Made by a program: the position numbers and the translations under genes | Origin: Clostridium cellulovorans 743B | Lineage (GTDB): Bacteria; Bacillota; Clostridia; Clostridiales; Clostridiaceae | Length of the DNA stretch: 64,000 nt | Direction: 5' to 3' | Assembly (NCBI RefSeq): GCF_000145275.1 | Contig: NC_014393.1 | Span: 1,736,001-1,800,000 of the forward strand | The notes under the pieces: generated by a model | The model's database searches: none | The model's input: only the letters and a program-made list of their open reading frames with translations | What the model was told of the DNA's origin: nothing | In this document: piece after piece, positions 1-9,387 of the stretch | Layout: each line of letters begins with the position of its first letter | Numbering within the stretch: the stretch's first letter is position 1

Positions 1-1
1 T

Positions 2-955
2 TATAAAAAGTTAATAGATAATTCTGTAACATACATAGGAACTAATGCTGAAATGAATGCGGACAACTCCGAAAGTGCGTTCACTCTAAAAAAAGTCTTC
101 TCAAAGATTTTTAATATGAGTCTTGATGCTCCTCAGACGATTATAGTAAAGGAAACTCCTATATTATTTAAAAAGACTCCAAGTGTTGAGGATAAAAAAT
201 CAAGAAGTCTTTATAATATAATAAAATCTTTTACCTTAAATGATGGGGATATAGTTATTGAGCAACCTTCAAATGTAGTACCACCATTAAATCCAGATGA
301 AGACTATAATAATCTACATAATTTTGATAAGAATCTCATTGTAAAACCTTCAAGTAAGCCACAAGTACTTATTTACCATACTCATACTTATGAAGCTTAC
401 AACGATACTGGTTCTAGCACACAAAAAAATCCTAATTTAAGTGTTGTGGCTGTTGGTGAGGTTTTAACCAAAGAATTAAATCGATATGGTTATAATGTAA
501 TACACGATACTTCAGATCATAGCTTTGATTATAATAATGCCTATGCTAGTTCTAGAGAGAGTTTTAAGAATTATTTAAATACCTATGGAGATTTTCAACT
601 TGTTATAGATCTTCATAGAGATGCAGGTTCTATAAAAGCATCATTTACTTGCAGCATTAATAATAATCTTTATAGTAAAGCGATGTTTGTCTATGATACA
701 AGCTTTGGCAGTTATAATAAAAACATAGAAGTAATGAATAATTTAATGGCTATAGGAAATTCTATATATCCTGGGCTTATTAAGAGTCCTACAGAGTATA
801 ATGGAGGAATCCTTTGCTTTAACCAAGATTTAAGTAACAATGCTGTTCTTATTGAGGTGGGGGCAGATTGTAATACCTTAGGGGAAAGTAAAAATACCGC
901 AAGTGCTTTAAGCAGAATAATTGCACAATATCTATATAATAAAAACCCACACTAA
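2..955 (+). CDS. spoIIP: Stage II sporulation protein P, partial (5' end outside window)
   Basis: Cell-wall amidase/endopeptidase that with SpoIID and SpoIIM drives septal peptidoglycan thinning and engulfment of the forespore. The frame is open from base 2, so the N-terminus, including the expected membrane anchor, lies outside the window; 317 residues are visible. The C-terminal SpoIIP domain shows the family motifs YHTHTYEAY (candidate metal ligands) and VIDLHRDAG, and a late invariant-looking Glu in LIEVGAD. It ends 17 bp before the lepA promoter. The family call is firm; the start is unknown. Confidence 0.93.
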   Translation, partial: YKKLIDNSVTYIGTNAEMNADNSESAFTLKKVFSKIFNMSLDAPQTIIVKETPILFKKTPSVEDKKSRSLYNIIKSFTLNDGDIVIEQPSNVVPPLNPDEDYNNLHNFDKNLIVKPSSKPQVLIYHTHTYEAYNDTGSSTQKNPNLSVVAVGEVLTKELNRYGYNVIHDTSDHSFDYNNAYASSRESFKNYLNTYGDFQLVIDLHRDAGSIKASFTCSINNNLYSKAMFVYDTSFGSYNKNIEVMNNLMAIGNSIYPGLIKSPTEYNGGILCFNQDLSNNAVLIEVGADCNTLGESKNTASALSRIIAQYLYNKNPH

Positions 956-972
956 GATTTTAATAGAATTAC

Positions 973-1003
973 TTGACACAGACGAAAGATTTTATGATAT
1001 AAT
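973..1003 (+). promoter_or_regulatory. Sigma-A-type promoter of lepA
   Basis: A perfect TTGACA (973-978) and a perfect TATAAT (998-1003) are separated by 19 bp, slightly longer than ideal. They lie between the spoIIP stop and the lepA start, giving a short leader. Confidence 0.6.
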
Positions 1004-1037
1004 GTACTTTGATTTAATATACGTTGGGGGTAGAAGC

Positions 1038-2843
1038 ATGGATAAAAACATCGCTAGTAACATAAGAAACTTTTGCATAGTTGCACATATAGATCATGGA
1101 AAATCTACTCTTGCCGATAGATTATTAGAAGAAACCGGAACTTTGACTCAAAGAGAAATGGAATCACAGGTTTTAGATAATATGGAACTTGAGAAAGAGA
1201 GAGGAATCACTATCAAATCTCAAGCAGCAAGATTAATATATAGAAGAGACAATGGAGAAGAATACATATTGAATCTCATTGATACTCCAGGTCATGTAGA
1301 CTTTAACTATGAGGTATCAAGAAGCCTTGCAGCTTGTGAAGGCGCTATATTAGTTGTTGATGCAACACAAGGAATACAGGCTCAAACTTTAGCCAATTGC
1401 TATCTTGCAGTAGATAACAATCTTGATGTTGTACCAGTTATAAATAAAATAGACCTTCCAAGTGCAAGACCAGATGAGGTTAAGCAAGAGATAGAAGATA
1501 TAATCGGTATAGAAGCGCATGATGCTCCACTTATTTCAGCAAAGACTGGATTAAATATTAAGGATGTTCTTGAAGCTATAGTAGAAAAGGTACCAGCCCC
1601 TGTAGGAGACCCAGATGCATCTTTAAAGGCATTAATCTTTGATTCTTACTATGATAGCTATAAAGGTGTTGTATGCTATGTAAGAGTTAGGGATGGAGTA
1701 TTAAAGCCAGGAGTAAAAATTAAGTTAATGGTTACAGGTAAGGAATACGAAGTTACAGAAGTAGGGGTGTTTACACCAGGTTATTTCCCAATACCTGAAT
1801 TAACACCTGGTATGGTTGGTTACTTTACGGCCTCTATAAAAAATGTAAGAGACGCTAGAGTTGGAGATACAGTAACTTATGCGAAGAATCCTGTAACTGA
1901 AGCACTTCCAGGATATAGACCAGCAATACCTATGGTATACAGCGGTATTTATCCTATTGATGGAGCTAAATATACAGAATTAAAAGAAGCTTTAGAAAAA
2001 CTTCAAGTTAATGACGCATCTTTAGCTTTTGAACCAGAAACATCAATAGCCTTAGGATTTGGTTTTAGATGTGGCTTCCTTGGATTATTACATATGGAAA
2101 TCATCCAAGAAAGAATAGAAAGAGAATTTAACCTGGATATCATAACAACAGCACCATCAGTTATATACAAAATCACTAAAACTGATGGAGAGTTAATCGA
2201 GCTTACAAACCCTACAAATATGCCGCAACCTACAGAAATTAGTAAGATGGAGGAACCAATGGTTAAGGCATCGATAATAGCTCCTTCTGATTATGTAGGA
2301 CCTATTATGGAATTGTGCCAAGACAGAAGAGGTATCTTCAAGGGAATGGATTATATCGAAACTACTAGAGTTATGATAACTTATGAAATTCCGTTAAATG
2401 AAATTATCTACGATTTCTTTGACGCATTAAAATCTAGAACAAAGGGTTATGCATCCTTTGACTATGAATTAATAGGCTATACTGAAAGCGAACTTGTTAA
2501 GCTTGATATACTTTTAAATGGAGATATAGTGGATGCATTATCCATGATTGTTCCAAAAGAAAGAGCGTATGCAAGAGGTCGTGGAATAGCTGAAAAATTA
2601 AAAGAAATAATTCCAAGACAAATGTTTGAAGTGCCTATACAGGCATCTGTTGGTTCAAAGGTAATTGCTAGAGAAACTGTAAAAGCTATGAGAAAAGACG
2701 TATTAGCTAAATGTTACGGTGGAGATATTACAAGAAAGAAGAAGTTGCTTGAAAAGCAAAAAGAAGGTAAGAAGAGAATGAGACAGGTAGGTTCTGTGGA
2801 AGTACCACAAGAAGCCTTCATGACTATACTAAAAATAGATTAA
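1038..2843 (+). CDS. lepA: Elongation factor 4 (ribosome back-translocase)
   Basis: Translational GTPase that binds ribosomes and promotes back-translocation or recovery of stalled complexes. The product is 601 aa, the usual LepA length. The GTPase domain shows AHIDHGKST (P-loop, residues 16-24), DTPGH and NKID; EF-G-like domains and the LepA-specific basic C-terminus follow (ends near RQVGSVEVPQEAFM). The ATG at 1038 is chosen because GGGGGTAG precedes it and the protein then begins like other LepA proteins; the longer frame from 921 would run through the promoter. A strong terminator follows directly. Confidence 0.97.
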   Translation: MDKNIASNIRNFCIVAHIDHGKSTLADRLLEETGTLTQREMESQVLDNMELEKERGITIKSQAARLIYRRDNGEEYILNLIDTPGHVDFNYEVSRSLAACEGAILVVDATQGIQAQTLANCYLAVDNNLDVVPVINKIDLPSARPDEVKQEIEDIIGIEAHDAPLISAKTGLNIKDVLEAIVEKVPAPVGDPDASLKALIFDSYYDSYKGVVCYVRVRDGVLKPGVKIKLMVTGKEYEVTEVGVFTPGYFPIPELTPGMVGYFTASIKNVRDARVGDTVTYAKNPVTEALPGYRPAIPMVYSGIYPIDGAKYTELKEALEKLQVNDASLAFEPETSIALGFGFRCGFLGLLHMEIIQERIEREFNLDIITTAPSVIYKITKTDGELIELTNPTNMPQPTEISKMEEPMVKASIIAPSDYVGPIMELCQDRRGIFKGMDYIETTRVMITYEIPLNEIIYDFFDALKSRTKGYASFDYELIGYTESELVKLDILLNGDIVDALSMIVPKERAYARGRGIAEKLKEIIPRQMFEVPIQASVGSKVIARETVKAMRKDVLAKCYGGDITRKKKLLEKQKEGKKRMRQVGSVEVPQEAFMTILKID

Positions 2844-2852
2844 GATAAAAAA

Positions 2853-2890
2853 AACAGCCTCTATGGATAAACATAGAGGCTGTTAATTTT
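2853..2890 (+). terminator. Rho-independent terminator after lepA
   Basis: A perfect 13-bp stem (2853-2865 with 2872-2884) closes a GATAAA loop. A T-run follows and an A-run precedes it, so it could work on both strands. It lies between the lepA stop and the hemW ribosome site. Confidence 0.85.
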
Positions 2891-2903
2891 AGGAGGTTTT
2901 AAC

Positions 2904-4025
2904 TTGAAGTCTTTATATATACATATTCCATTTTGTAAGAATAAATGCTTATATTGTGATTTTAAATCATTTGAAGGAAAAGAAAATCTTATGGAACAAT
3001 ACATAGATAGCTTGATAGTTGAGATGAGTCTTAGGGTTTCAGAGAAGGTACAAAATATTTTTATTGGTGGTGGAACACCTACCTTTCTAAAAGAAGAACA
3101 TATAAAGAGTCTTGGAGAAGCTATAAAGAAGATTCAAAAGGCTGAGAATTATGAATTTACTGTTGAGGGGAATCCAGGTACTTTTACAAGGGAGAAGCTT
3201 CTATTGTTTAAAGACATGGGGGTAAATAGATTGTCTATAGGACTTCAAGCATGGCAAAATAGTCTCTTAAAGGTTTTAGGGAGAATTCACAATAATGACG
3301 AGTTTATAGCTAGTTACAAATTGGCTAGAGAAATTGGTTTTAATAATATAAATATCGATTTGATGTTTGGATTACCAAATCAGACAATAGATATGTGGAT
3401 GGATACCTTAGAAAAAGTAGTAGATCTAAATCCAGAACATTTATCTATATATAGTTTAATCATTGAAGAAGGAACAAGTTTTTATGATTTAAATGAAAAG
3501 GGAAAATTACTTGTACCTACTGAAGAAGAAGAAAGAGAAATGTATAACAAGGCTAAAACTTTTTTAGAATCAAAAGGATATAAGCAATATGAAATATCAA
3601 ATTATTCAAAGTTAGGAAGCGAATGTAAGCATAATTTAGTTTATTGGGAACTTAATGAATATATAGGTTGTGGTTCTGCAGCACATTCTTATATTGATGG
3701 CAAACGATATGAAAATCTATCTTGTATAGAAGAGTATATAGATGCAATAAAAGAAAAGGCTGAAGCTGTGAAAGAAGTAATAATAAATAGTGAAGAGGAC
3801 AATATTGAGGAGTATATTTTCATGGGACTAAGAAAAATACAAGGTATTAGTTTGCAGGATTTTAAAAATAGATTTGGGAAAGATATAAATGAAATATATC
3901 CAGAGATTATAAATAGGCATAAATCCGCAGGTCTTCTTATAGTAAATGATGAGAATATAAGGCTCAGCGAGAACGGTATAGAGTTATCAAACATAGTAAT
4001 GAGCGACTTTATTCTTACTGTTTAG
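2904..4025 (+). CDS. hemW: Radical SAM heme chaperone HemW
   Basis: HemW binds heme and delivers it to target proteins; it was long misannotated as oxygen-independent coproporphyrinogen oxidase. The product is 373 aa. The radical SAM cluster motif is C11-x3-C15-x2-C18 followed by DF, as in HemW, and the SAM motif GGGTPTFL follows. Translation starts at TTG 2904, seven bases after AGGAGG. It sits between lepA and hrcA as in many Firmicutes. Confidence 0.93.
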   Translation: MKSLYIHIPFCKNKCLYCDFKSFEGKENLMEQYIDSLIVEMSLRVSEKVQNIFIGGGTPTFLKEEHIKSLGEAIKKIQKAENYEFTVEGNPGTFTREKLLLFKDMGVNRLSIGLQAWQNSLLKVLGRIHNNDEFIASYKLAREIGFNNINIDLMFGLPNQTIDMWMDTLEKVVDLNPEHLSIYSLIIEEGTSFYDLNEKGKLLVPTEEEEREMYNKAKTFLESKGYKQYEISNYSKLGSECKHNLVYWELNEYIGCGSAAHSYIDGKRYENLSCIEEYIDAIKEKAEAVKEVIINSEEDNIEEYIFMGLRKIQGISLQDFKNRFGKDINEIYPEIINRHKSAGLLIVNDENIRLSENGIELSNIVMSDFILTV

Positions 4026-4147
4026 TATGAAATTTAGAACAGAAATGAAAAAAAGAGAAAATGAAAGATTTAACTAGGAATTTGATGGTAGTTTAATATA
4101 ATAAGAGTTAAATGGTTTTTTTTATAAAAATAGTGTTTTTAGTGATG

Positions 4148-4176
4148 TTGACAAAAAAATTTGGAGATGTTATTTT
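4148..4176 (+). promoter_or_regulatory. Promoter of the hrcA operon
   Basis: TTGACA (4148-4153) and TATTTT (4171-4176) are separated by 17 bp. The CIRCE operator starts 14 bp downstream, where HrcA binding would block transcription. Confidence 0.7.
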
Positions 4177-4189
4177 AAATACATAGTGA

Positions 4190-4216
4190 TTAGCACTCGA
4201 TAGAAGTGAGTGCTAA
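4190..4216 (+). promoter_or_regulatory. CIRCE operator (HrcA binding site)
   Basis: The inverted repeat TTAGCACTC, nine spacer bases, GAGTGCTAA matches the CIRCE consensus exactly. It overlaps the 5' end of the hrcA leader, so HrcA should repress its own operon until heat stress. No second CIRCE is seen before dnaJ. Confidence 0.97.
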
Positions 4217-4232
4217 TAATGAGGTGATGATT

Positions 4233-5264
4233 ATGGATATGGACGAAAGAAAACTTAGAATTCTCCAGGCTATAATCGACGACTATATAAATACGGGAGA
4301 GCCTGTTGGATCAAGAACCTTATCAAAGAAATACAACTTAGGAATAAGTTCAGCTACAATAAGAAATGAAATGTCTGATTTAGAGGAGATGGGGTATTTA
4401 ATTCAACTACATACATCCTCAGGAAGAATACCATCAGATAAAGCTTATAGGTTGTACGTAGACAAATTAATAGAAGTACCAAAGCTGACCATTGCAGAGG
4501 AGAGAGCTATAAAGAAATATATAGTTGATTCTGCTATGTATGAGGTAGATAAGGTTTTAAAATGTACAGCTTCGATTTTATCGAGCTTGACAGGTCTAGC
4601 CTCTATTGTCAATACACCTACAACTGAATTAAGTTATATAAAAGCTATAACACTACTTCCAGTAAATAAATCAAATGTTCTGCTTACAATAATAACTGAT
4701 AGCGGAGTTATTAGACAAAAGGTTTTAAAGACCTTTCATGAGGTTAAAGATGACATCCTTACAGAACTTAATAATCTCATTAATACTTCATTAAAGGGTG
4801 CCACCATTGATGATATAACTCATAAGCTTATTTCAGAGCTTAAGGAAGGCTTTAGTGGGCACGAAGATATTTTTATGAGTTTACTTCAGAGTGTTATAGA
4901 AAGCCTCCAAGAAGTAGATTTATCTAAAGTATATATTGATGGGGCAGTGAATATTTTAAACTTCCCTGAATACCAAGACATTGCAAAAGCCAAAAGTATG
5001 CTAACATTTCTTGAAAATGAAGAAACATTGAAAAATTTATTGAAAATGAATGATAAGTTTTCAATTGTAATCGGTAGTGAAAATAATATTGAAGAAGCTC
5101 AAGGTTGCGCTATAATTACAACAACCTATGGAGTCAATGGAAGAACCCTTGGCACAATAGGATTAATAGGACCTACAAGAATGCAGTATTCAAAGGTAAT
5201 ATCTATTTTGAACAATACTGTAGATGAGTTAAATAAGGCGATTACTAAGAATTATGAAGAATAG
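4233..5264 (+). CDS. hrcA: Heat-inducible transcription repressor HrcA
   Basis: Represses class I heat-shock genes by binding CIRCE; its folding depends on chaperones, which gives feedback. The product is 343 aa. The N-terminal winged helix contains GSRTLSKKYNLGISSATIRN, followed by the HrcA dimerisation domain. ATG 4233 is chosen because GAGGTG lies six bases upstream; the longer GTG start at 4206 would lie inside the operator. It is first in the operon and ends 10 bp before grpE. Confidence 0.96.
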   Translation: MDMDERKLRILQAIIDDYINTGEPVGSRTLSKKYNLGISSATIRNEMSDLEEMGYLIQLHTSSGRIPSDKAYRLYVDKLIEVPKLTIAEERAIKKYIVDSAMYEVDKVLKCTASILSSLTGLASIVNTPTTELSYIKAITLLPVNKSNVLLTIITDSGVIRQKVLKTFHEVKDDILTELNNLINTSLKGATIDDITHKLISELKEGFSGHEDIFMSLLQSVIESLQEVDLSKVYIDGAVNILNFPEYQDIAKAKSMLTFLENEETLKNLLKMNDKFSIVIGSENNIEEAQGCAIITTTYGVNGRTLGTIGLIGPTRMQYSKVISILNNTVDELNKAITKNYEE

Positions 5265-5274
5265 AGGTGACCTT

Positions 5275-5868
5275 ATGTCAGAAGAAAAAAATATAGATAA
5301 AGAAGAATTAAATGATGTAGAAGAAAACTTAGAAGAAGCACAGGTTAATGAGGATTTAGAATTCGAAGGTGTAAAAGAAGAAGCTGACGAAGCATCATCA
5401 GAATTTTTACAAAAGAGAATAAAGAAATTAGAAGAGGAAAATAAAAAGCTTTCAAATGAAGTTTCAGCTTATCAAGATAAGTTAACTAGACTTCAAGCAG
5501 AATTTCAAAATTATAAAACAAGAACTGCTAAAGAAAAAGAAGGTATCTTTACAGATGCTACTTTAGAAGTTTTAAAAGAAATGCTTCCTGTACTTGATAA
5601 TTTAGAAAGAGCAGCAACAGTTGATGGAAGTATTGAAGATATAAAAAAGGGTATAGACATGACAGTAAAGCAATTCCAGAATGCTTTAGTAAAATTGAAT
5701 GTAGAAGAAATTCCAACATCAGAAGGTTTTGACCCAAATCATCATGAAGCTGTTATGCATATACAAGATGATAATTATGGTGAAAATGAAATTACAGAAG
5801 TATTCCTCAAGGGTTATAAAAGAGGAGATAAAGTATTAAGACATAGTATGGTGAAAGTTGCTAACTAA
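5275..5868 (+). CDS. grpE: Nucleotide exchange factor GrpE
   Basis: Releases ADP from DnaK to restart its substrate cycle. The product is 197 aa: an acidic disordered N-terminus, a long coiled coil from about residue 45 to 100, then the beta domain (ending near GYKRGDKVLRHSMVKV, the family signature). ATG 5275 is preceded by GAGGTGA, which overlaps the hrcA stop, suggesting translational coupling. Confidence 0.96.
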   Translation: MSEEKNIDKEELNDVEENLEEAQVNEDLEFEGVKEEADEASSEFLQKRIKKLEEENKKLSNEVSAYQDKLTRLQAEFQNYKTRTAKEKEGIFTDATLEVLKEMLPVLDNLERAATVDGSIEDIKKGIDMTVKQFQNALVKLNVEEIPTSEGFDPNHHEAVMHIQDDNYGENEITEVFLKGYKRGDKVLRHSMVKVAN

Positions 5869-5884
5869 CAAGGAGGAGAAATAA

Positions 5885-7729
5885 ATGGCAAAGGTAATAG
5901 GTATCGATTTAGGAACAACAAATTCATGTGTAGCGGTAATGGAAGGTGGAGAACCAGTAGTTATAGCTAACGCTGAAGGTGCAAGAACAACACCATCAGT
6001 AGTATCTTTCCAAAAAGATGGAGAAAGACTTGTAGGTCAAGTTGCAAAAAGACAATCAATAACTAACCCAGATAAGACAATAATTTCAATAAAAAGACAT
6101 ATGGGAACTAACCATTTAACTAAAATAGATGATAAAGAATACACACCACAAGAAATATCAGCTATGATACTTCAAAAGTTAAAAGCAGATGCTGAGAGCT
6201 ATTTAGGTGAAAAAGTAACTCAAGCTGTAATAACAGTACCAGCTTACTTTAACGATAGCGAAAGACAAGCAACAAAGGATGCAGGAAAAATCGCAGGATT
6301 AGAAGTTTTAAGAATAATCAATGAGCCAACAGCAGCATCATTAGCTTATGGTATAGATAAAACTGAAATCAGTCAAAAGATATTTGTTTATGACTTAGGT
6401 GGTGGTACATTCGACGTATCTATCCTTGAACTTGGAGATGGTATATTCGAAGTTAAATCAACTAACGGAGATACTCGCCTTGGTGGAGATGACTTTGACC
6501 AAAAGATCATAGATCATATAGCTGAAACATTCAAAAACGAATATGGCATTGATTTAAGAAACGATAAGATGGCACTTCAAAGATTAAAAGAAGCTGCAGA
6601 AAAAGCTAAGATTGAATTATCATCATCAATGCAAACAAACATCAATCTACCATTCATCACAGCTGATGCTACAGGTCCAAAACATATAGATATGGACTTA
6701 ACAAGAGCTAAGTTCAACGAATTAACTCACGATTTAGTTCAAAGAACATTAACTCCAATGCAAAAAGCTTTAGACGACGCTAAGATGAATATAAATCAAA
6801 TAGATAAAGTAATATTAGTTGGTGGTTCAACAAGAATTCCTGCTGTTGTTGAAGCTGTTAAGAACTTCACTGGAAAAGAACCATCAAAGGGTATCAACCC
6901 AGACGAAGCTGTTGCAGTAGGTGCGGCAATCCAAGCTGGAGTTTTAACTGGAGATGTTAAAGACGTTGTATTATTAGACGTTACACCATTAACTCTTGGA
7001 ATAGAAACAATGGGTGGAATAGCTACACCATTAATCGAAAGAAATACAACAATACCAACAAGAAAGAGCCAAACTTTCTCAACTGCAGCAGATAACCAAA
7101 CTTCAGTTGAAATCAACATTGTTCAAGGTGAAAGACAAATGGCTGCTGATAACAAGAGTCTTGGAAGATTCACTCTAAGCGGTATTGCACCAGCTCCAAG
7201 AGGAATTCCTCAAATCGAAGTTACTTTTGATATAGATGCTAACGGTATAGTTAACGTTACTGCAAAAGATAAAGCAACTGGAAAAGAAGCTAATATCACA
7301 ATAACTGCATCAACTAACTTAAGCGATGATGAAATCGATAAGGCAGTAAAAGAAGCAGAAAGATTTGCAGAAGAAGATAAGAAGAGAAAAGAAGCTATCG
7401 AAGTTAAGAACAATGCAGATCAATTAATATACCAAACAGAAAAAGCTTTAACTGATCTTGCAGAAAAGGTTACTGAAGAAGAAAAGACTAAAGTTCAAGA
7501 CAAGATTGAAGACCTTAAAAAGGTAAAAGATGGAGAAGATTTAGAAGCTATTAAAGCGGCTACAGAAGCATTAACTCAAGAATTCTATGCTTTATCAACT
7601 AAATTATATCAACAAGCAGGTGGCGAAGGTCAACCAGGACCAGATATGGGAGACTTTAACCAAGGAGCTCAAGGACAAAAGGATGATAATGTAGTTGACG
7701 CAGACTTTAAAGTAGACGATAATAAATAA
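5885..7729 (+). CDS. dnaK: Chaperone protein DnaK (Hsp70)
   Basis: ATP-driven chaperone that binds exposed hydrophobic peptides and works with DnaJ and GrpE. The product is 614 aa. The ATPase domain begins GIDLGTTNSCVAVMEGG and contains the phosphate-binding DLGGGTFDVS; the substrate-binding domain and helical lid follow, ending in a glycine/glutamine-rich linker and DADFKVDDNK. AAGGAGGAG gives a strong ribosome site. Its codon choice (AGA, AAC, GTT, CCA) looks like that of a highly expressed gene. Confidence 0.98.
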   Translation: MAKVIGIDLGTTNSCVAVMEGGEPVVIANAEGARTTPSVVSFQKDGERLVGQVAKRQSITNPDKTIISIKRHMGTNHLTKIDDKEYTPQEISAMILQKLKADAESYLGEKVTQAVITVPAYFNDSERQATKDAGKIAGLEVLRIINEPTAASLAYGIDKTEISQKIFVYDLGGGTFDVSILELGDGIFEVKSTNGDTRLGGDDFDQKIIDHIAETFKNEYGIDLRNDKMALQRLKEAAEKAKIELSSSMQTNINLPFITADATGPKHIDMDLTRAKFNELTHDLVQRTLTPMQKALDDAKMNINQIDKVILVGGSTRIPAVVEAVKNFTGKEPSKGINPDEAVAVGAAIQAGVLTGDVKDVVLLDVTPLTLGIETMGGIATPLIERNTTIPTRKSQTFSTAADNQTSVEINIVQGERQMAADNKSLGRFTLSGIAPAPRGIPQIEVTFDIDANGIVNVTAKDKATGKEANITITASTNLSDDEIDKAVKEAERFAEEDKKRKEAIEVKNNADQLIYQTEKALTDLAEKVTEEEKTKVQDKIEDLKKVKDGEDLEAIKAATEALTQEFYALSTKLYQQAGGEGQPGPDMGDFNQGAQGQKDDNVVDADFKVDDNK

Positions 7730-7744
7730 GATGATTAGATGGGG

Positions 7745-7769
7745 AGGGGAGTATTCTCTTCCCTATTTT
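7745..7769 (+). terminator. Weak hairpin between dnaK and dnaJ
   Basis: A 7-bp stem with one G-T pair (7745-7751 with 7758-7764) is followed by ATTTTA. In the 107-bp dnaK-dnaJ gap it could attenuate read-through or stabilise the dnaK 3' end. It is too weak to call a full terminator. Confidence 0.4.
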
Positions 7770-7836
7770 AAGGCATCTGAAATTAATTAAATTCTTTTAT
7801 GATGTCGAAAGAAACTTTTATAGGTGGTGAAGATAC

Positions 7837-8973
7837 TTGGCTAGTAAGGATTACTATGGTGTTCTCGGTTTAGAAAAGGGAGCAAGTGATGACGAGATAA
7901 AGAGTGCCTTTAGAAAAATGGCAGTTAAATATCATCCAGATAGAAATCAGGGAGATAAAGAAGCAGAAGAAAAATTTAAAGAAATAAATGAAGCATATCA
8001 AGTACTATCAGACCCAGAGAAAAAGGCTAGATACGATCAATTTGGTTCAGCAGATCCTCAAGATTTTGGAGGCTTTGGTGGCGGCGGTTTCGGCGGGTTT
8101 GACGTAAGTGATATTTTTGAAAGCTTTTTTGGTGGTGGATTTGGTGGCGGTTCTTCTAGACGTAGAAATGGTCCAGAAAGAGGCGCTGATATTGAAATTA
8201 GCTTAAATCTTACCTTTGAGGAATCAATGTTTGGAGCTGAAAAGGAAGTAAAAGTAGTAAGAAATGAATCTTGCGAAACTTGTAATGGTTCTGGAGCAAA
8301 GCCAGGAACATCGCCTGTAACTTGTGATAAGTGTGGTGGAACAGGGCAAATAAGAATTCAAAGGAATACACCACTAGGCGTTATGCAAAGCACAACTACT
8401 TGTGATAAATGTGGTGGTAAAGGAAAAACTATCACAGATCCTTGTACAAAATGTCATGGTTCAGGAATAGAAAGAAGACAAAGAACTATAAATGTAAGTG
8501 TTCCAGCTGGTGTTGACACTGGTAATGTAATTCCATTAAGAGGTCAAGGACATCATGGAAAAAATGGTGGACCAGCAGGTGATTTATACATTCATCTTAA
8601 TGTTGCATCTAGCAGAGTTTTTGAAAGAGATGGTTTTGATTTAAGAATTGAAAAGCACATATCCTTTGGGGCAGCAGTATTTGGTGTAGAAGCTACAGTT
8701 CCTACTATAGATGGGGATGTAAAATACTCAATACCTTCAGGAACCCAATCTGGTACTGTATTCAGATTAAGGGGGAAGGGTGTTAAAAAGATAAACTCAA
8801 CTCAAAGAGGAGATCAATATGTAAAAGTAATAGTTGATATCCCTAAAAACTTAAATGAGAAACAAAAAGAAGCTTTAAGAGAATATATGGATGCTTGTGG
8901 AGAAGATGTAACTCAAGCAAAAAAATCTAAGGGCGTTTTTAGTAAAATAAAAGATAATTTAAAAGATCTTTAG
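7837..8973 (+). CDS. dnaJ: Chaperone protein DnaJ (Hsp40)
   Basis: Co-chaperone that delivers substrates to DnaK and stimulates its ATPase. The product is 378 aa. The J domain carries the HPD motif in KYHPDRN, then a Gly/Phe-rich stretch, four zinc-binding repeats (CETCNGSG, CDKCGGTG, CDKCGGKG, CTKCHGSG) and the C-terminal substrate-binding domains. Translation begins at TTG 7837 after TAGGTGGTGA. It is the last gene of the heat-shock operon and is followed by a good terminator. Confidence 0.97.
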   Translation: MASKDYYGVLGLEKGASDDEIKSAFRKMAVKYHPDRNQGDKEAEEKFKEINEAYQVLSDPEKKARYDQFGSADPQDFGGFGGGGFGGFDVSDIFESFFGGGFGGGSSRRRNGPERGADIEISLNLTFEESMFGAEKEVKVVRNESCETCNGSGAKPGTSPVTCDKCGGTGQIRIQRNTPLGVMQSTTTCDKCGGKGKTITDPCTKCHGSGIERRQRTINVSVPAGVDTGNVIPLRGQGHHGKNGGPAGDLYIHLNVASSRVFERDGFDLRIEKHISFGAAVFGVEATVPTIDGDVKYSIPSGTQSGTVFRLRGKGVKKINSTQRGDQYVKVIVDIPKNLNEKQKEALREYMDACGEDVTQAKKSKGVFSKIKDNLKDL

Positions 8974-8980
8974 TAGGAAT

Positions 8981-9021
8981 CACCCCTCTATAAAAGGATA
9001 TTTATAGAAGGGTGTTTTTTT
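8981..9021 (+). terminator. Rho-independent terminator after dnaJ
   Basis: A 14-bp stem with one C-A mismatch (8981-8994 with 9001-9014) and loop AGGATA is followed by seven T residues. It closes the heat-shock operon eight bases after the dnaJ stop. Confidence 0.88.
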
Positions 9022-9133
9022 CAATCCTATAATTTGAATTTTATGTGGATAAATATAGATAACTACAATTGTAACTAAATGAATTCAAAAACAATTCTCA
9101 GCTTACAACAAAAAAGCAAGACGATGATTTGAC

Positions 9134-9272
9134 GAATAACTTAAATTTAGGATATGGGTATCTATATAGATACCCATATCCTAAATTATTCAAGAAAGCT
9201 TTTAGCTGTATTTCAAAGATTATACAACGATTTTTTTATGAATAACTCAAATTTTAGCTGTGGCTATCTATA
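9134..9272 (+). repeat. Diverged direct repeat, 33 bp, two copies
   Basis: Bases 9134-9166 and 9240-9272 match at 27 of 33 positions, both beginning GAATAACT and ending TATCTATA. The first copy includes the left arm of the 44-bp palindrome; the second lacks the right arm. This looks like an old duplication of one element, one copy of which has decayed. Confidence 0.6.
9144..9187. repeat. 44-bp perfect palindrome
   Basis: Two 22-base arms (9144-9165 and 9166-9187) are exact reverse complements with no spacer. It has no T-run and lies well past the dnaJ terminator. It could be a palindromic repeat element, a regulator site or an extruding cruciform. What it does is unknown. Confidence 0.85.
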
Positions 9273-9326
9273 AACGGTGAACTTACAGTTCTAAAGTATA
9301 GGTTAAAACCTGACAAGGGTTAATAC

Positions 9327-9356
9327 TTGTATTTATTTTTTATTATATGTTAATAT
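9327..9356 (+). promoter_or_regulatory. Likely promoter of prmA-rsmE
   Basis: TTGTAT (9327-9332) and TAATAT (9351-9356) are separated by 18 bp, with the prmA start 32 bp downstream. The match to consensus is moderate. Confidence 0.4.
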
Positions 9357-9387
9357 TAATAGATAGATTTTATACGGAGGAAAATAT

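Larger units (their letters stand above)
8974..9387. other. Intergenic region dnaJ-prmA (414 bp)
   Basis: No gene is seen. It holds the dnaJ terminator, a 44-bp perfect palindrome, a diverged direct repeat of half of that palindrome, and a likely prmA promoter, each listed separately. Confidence 0.7.

Noticed and set aside
4206..4232. GTG start for hrcA at 4206
   Set aside because: It lies within the CIRCE operator and has no ribosome site; ATG 4233 has one at good spacing.
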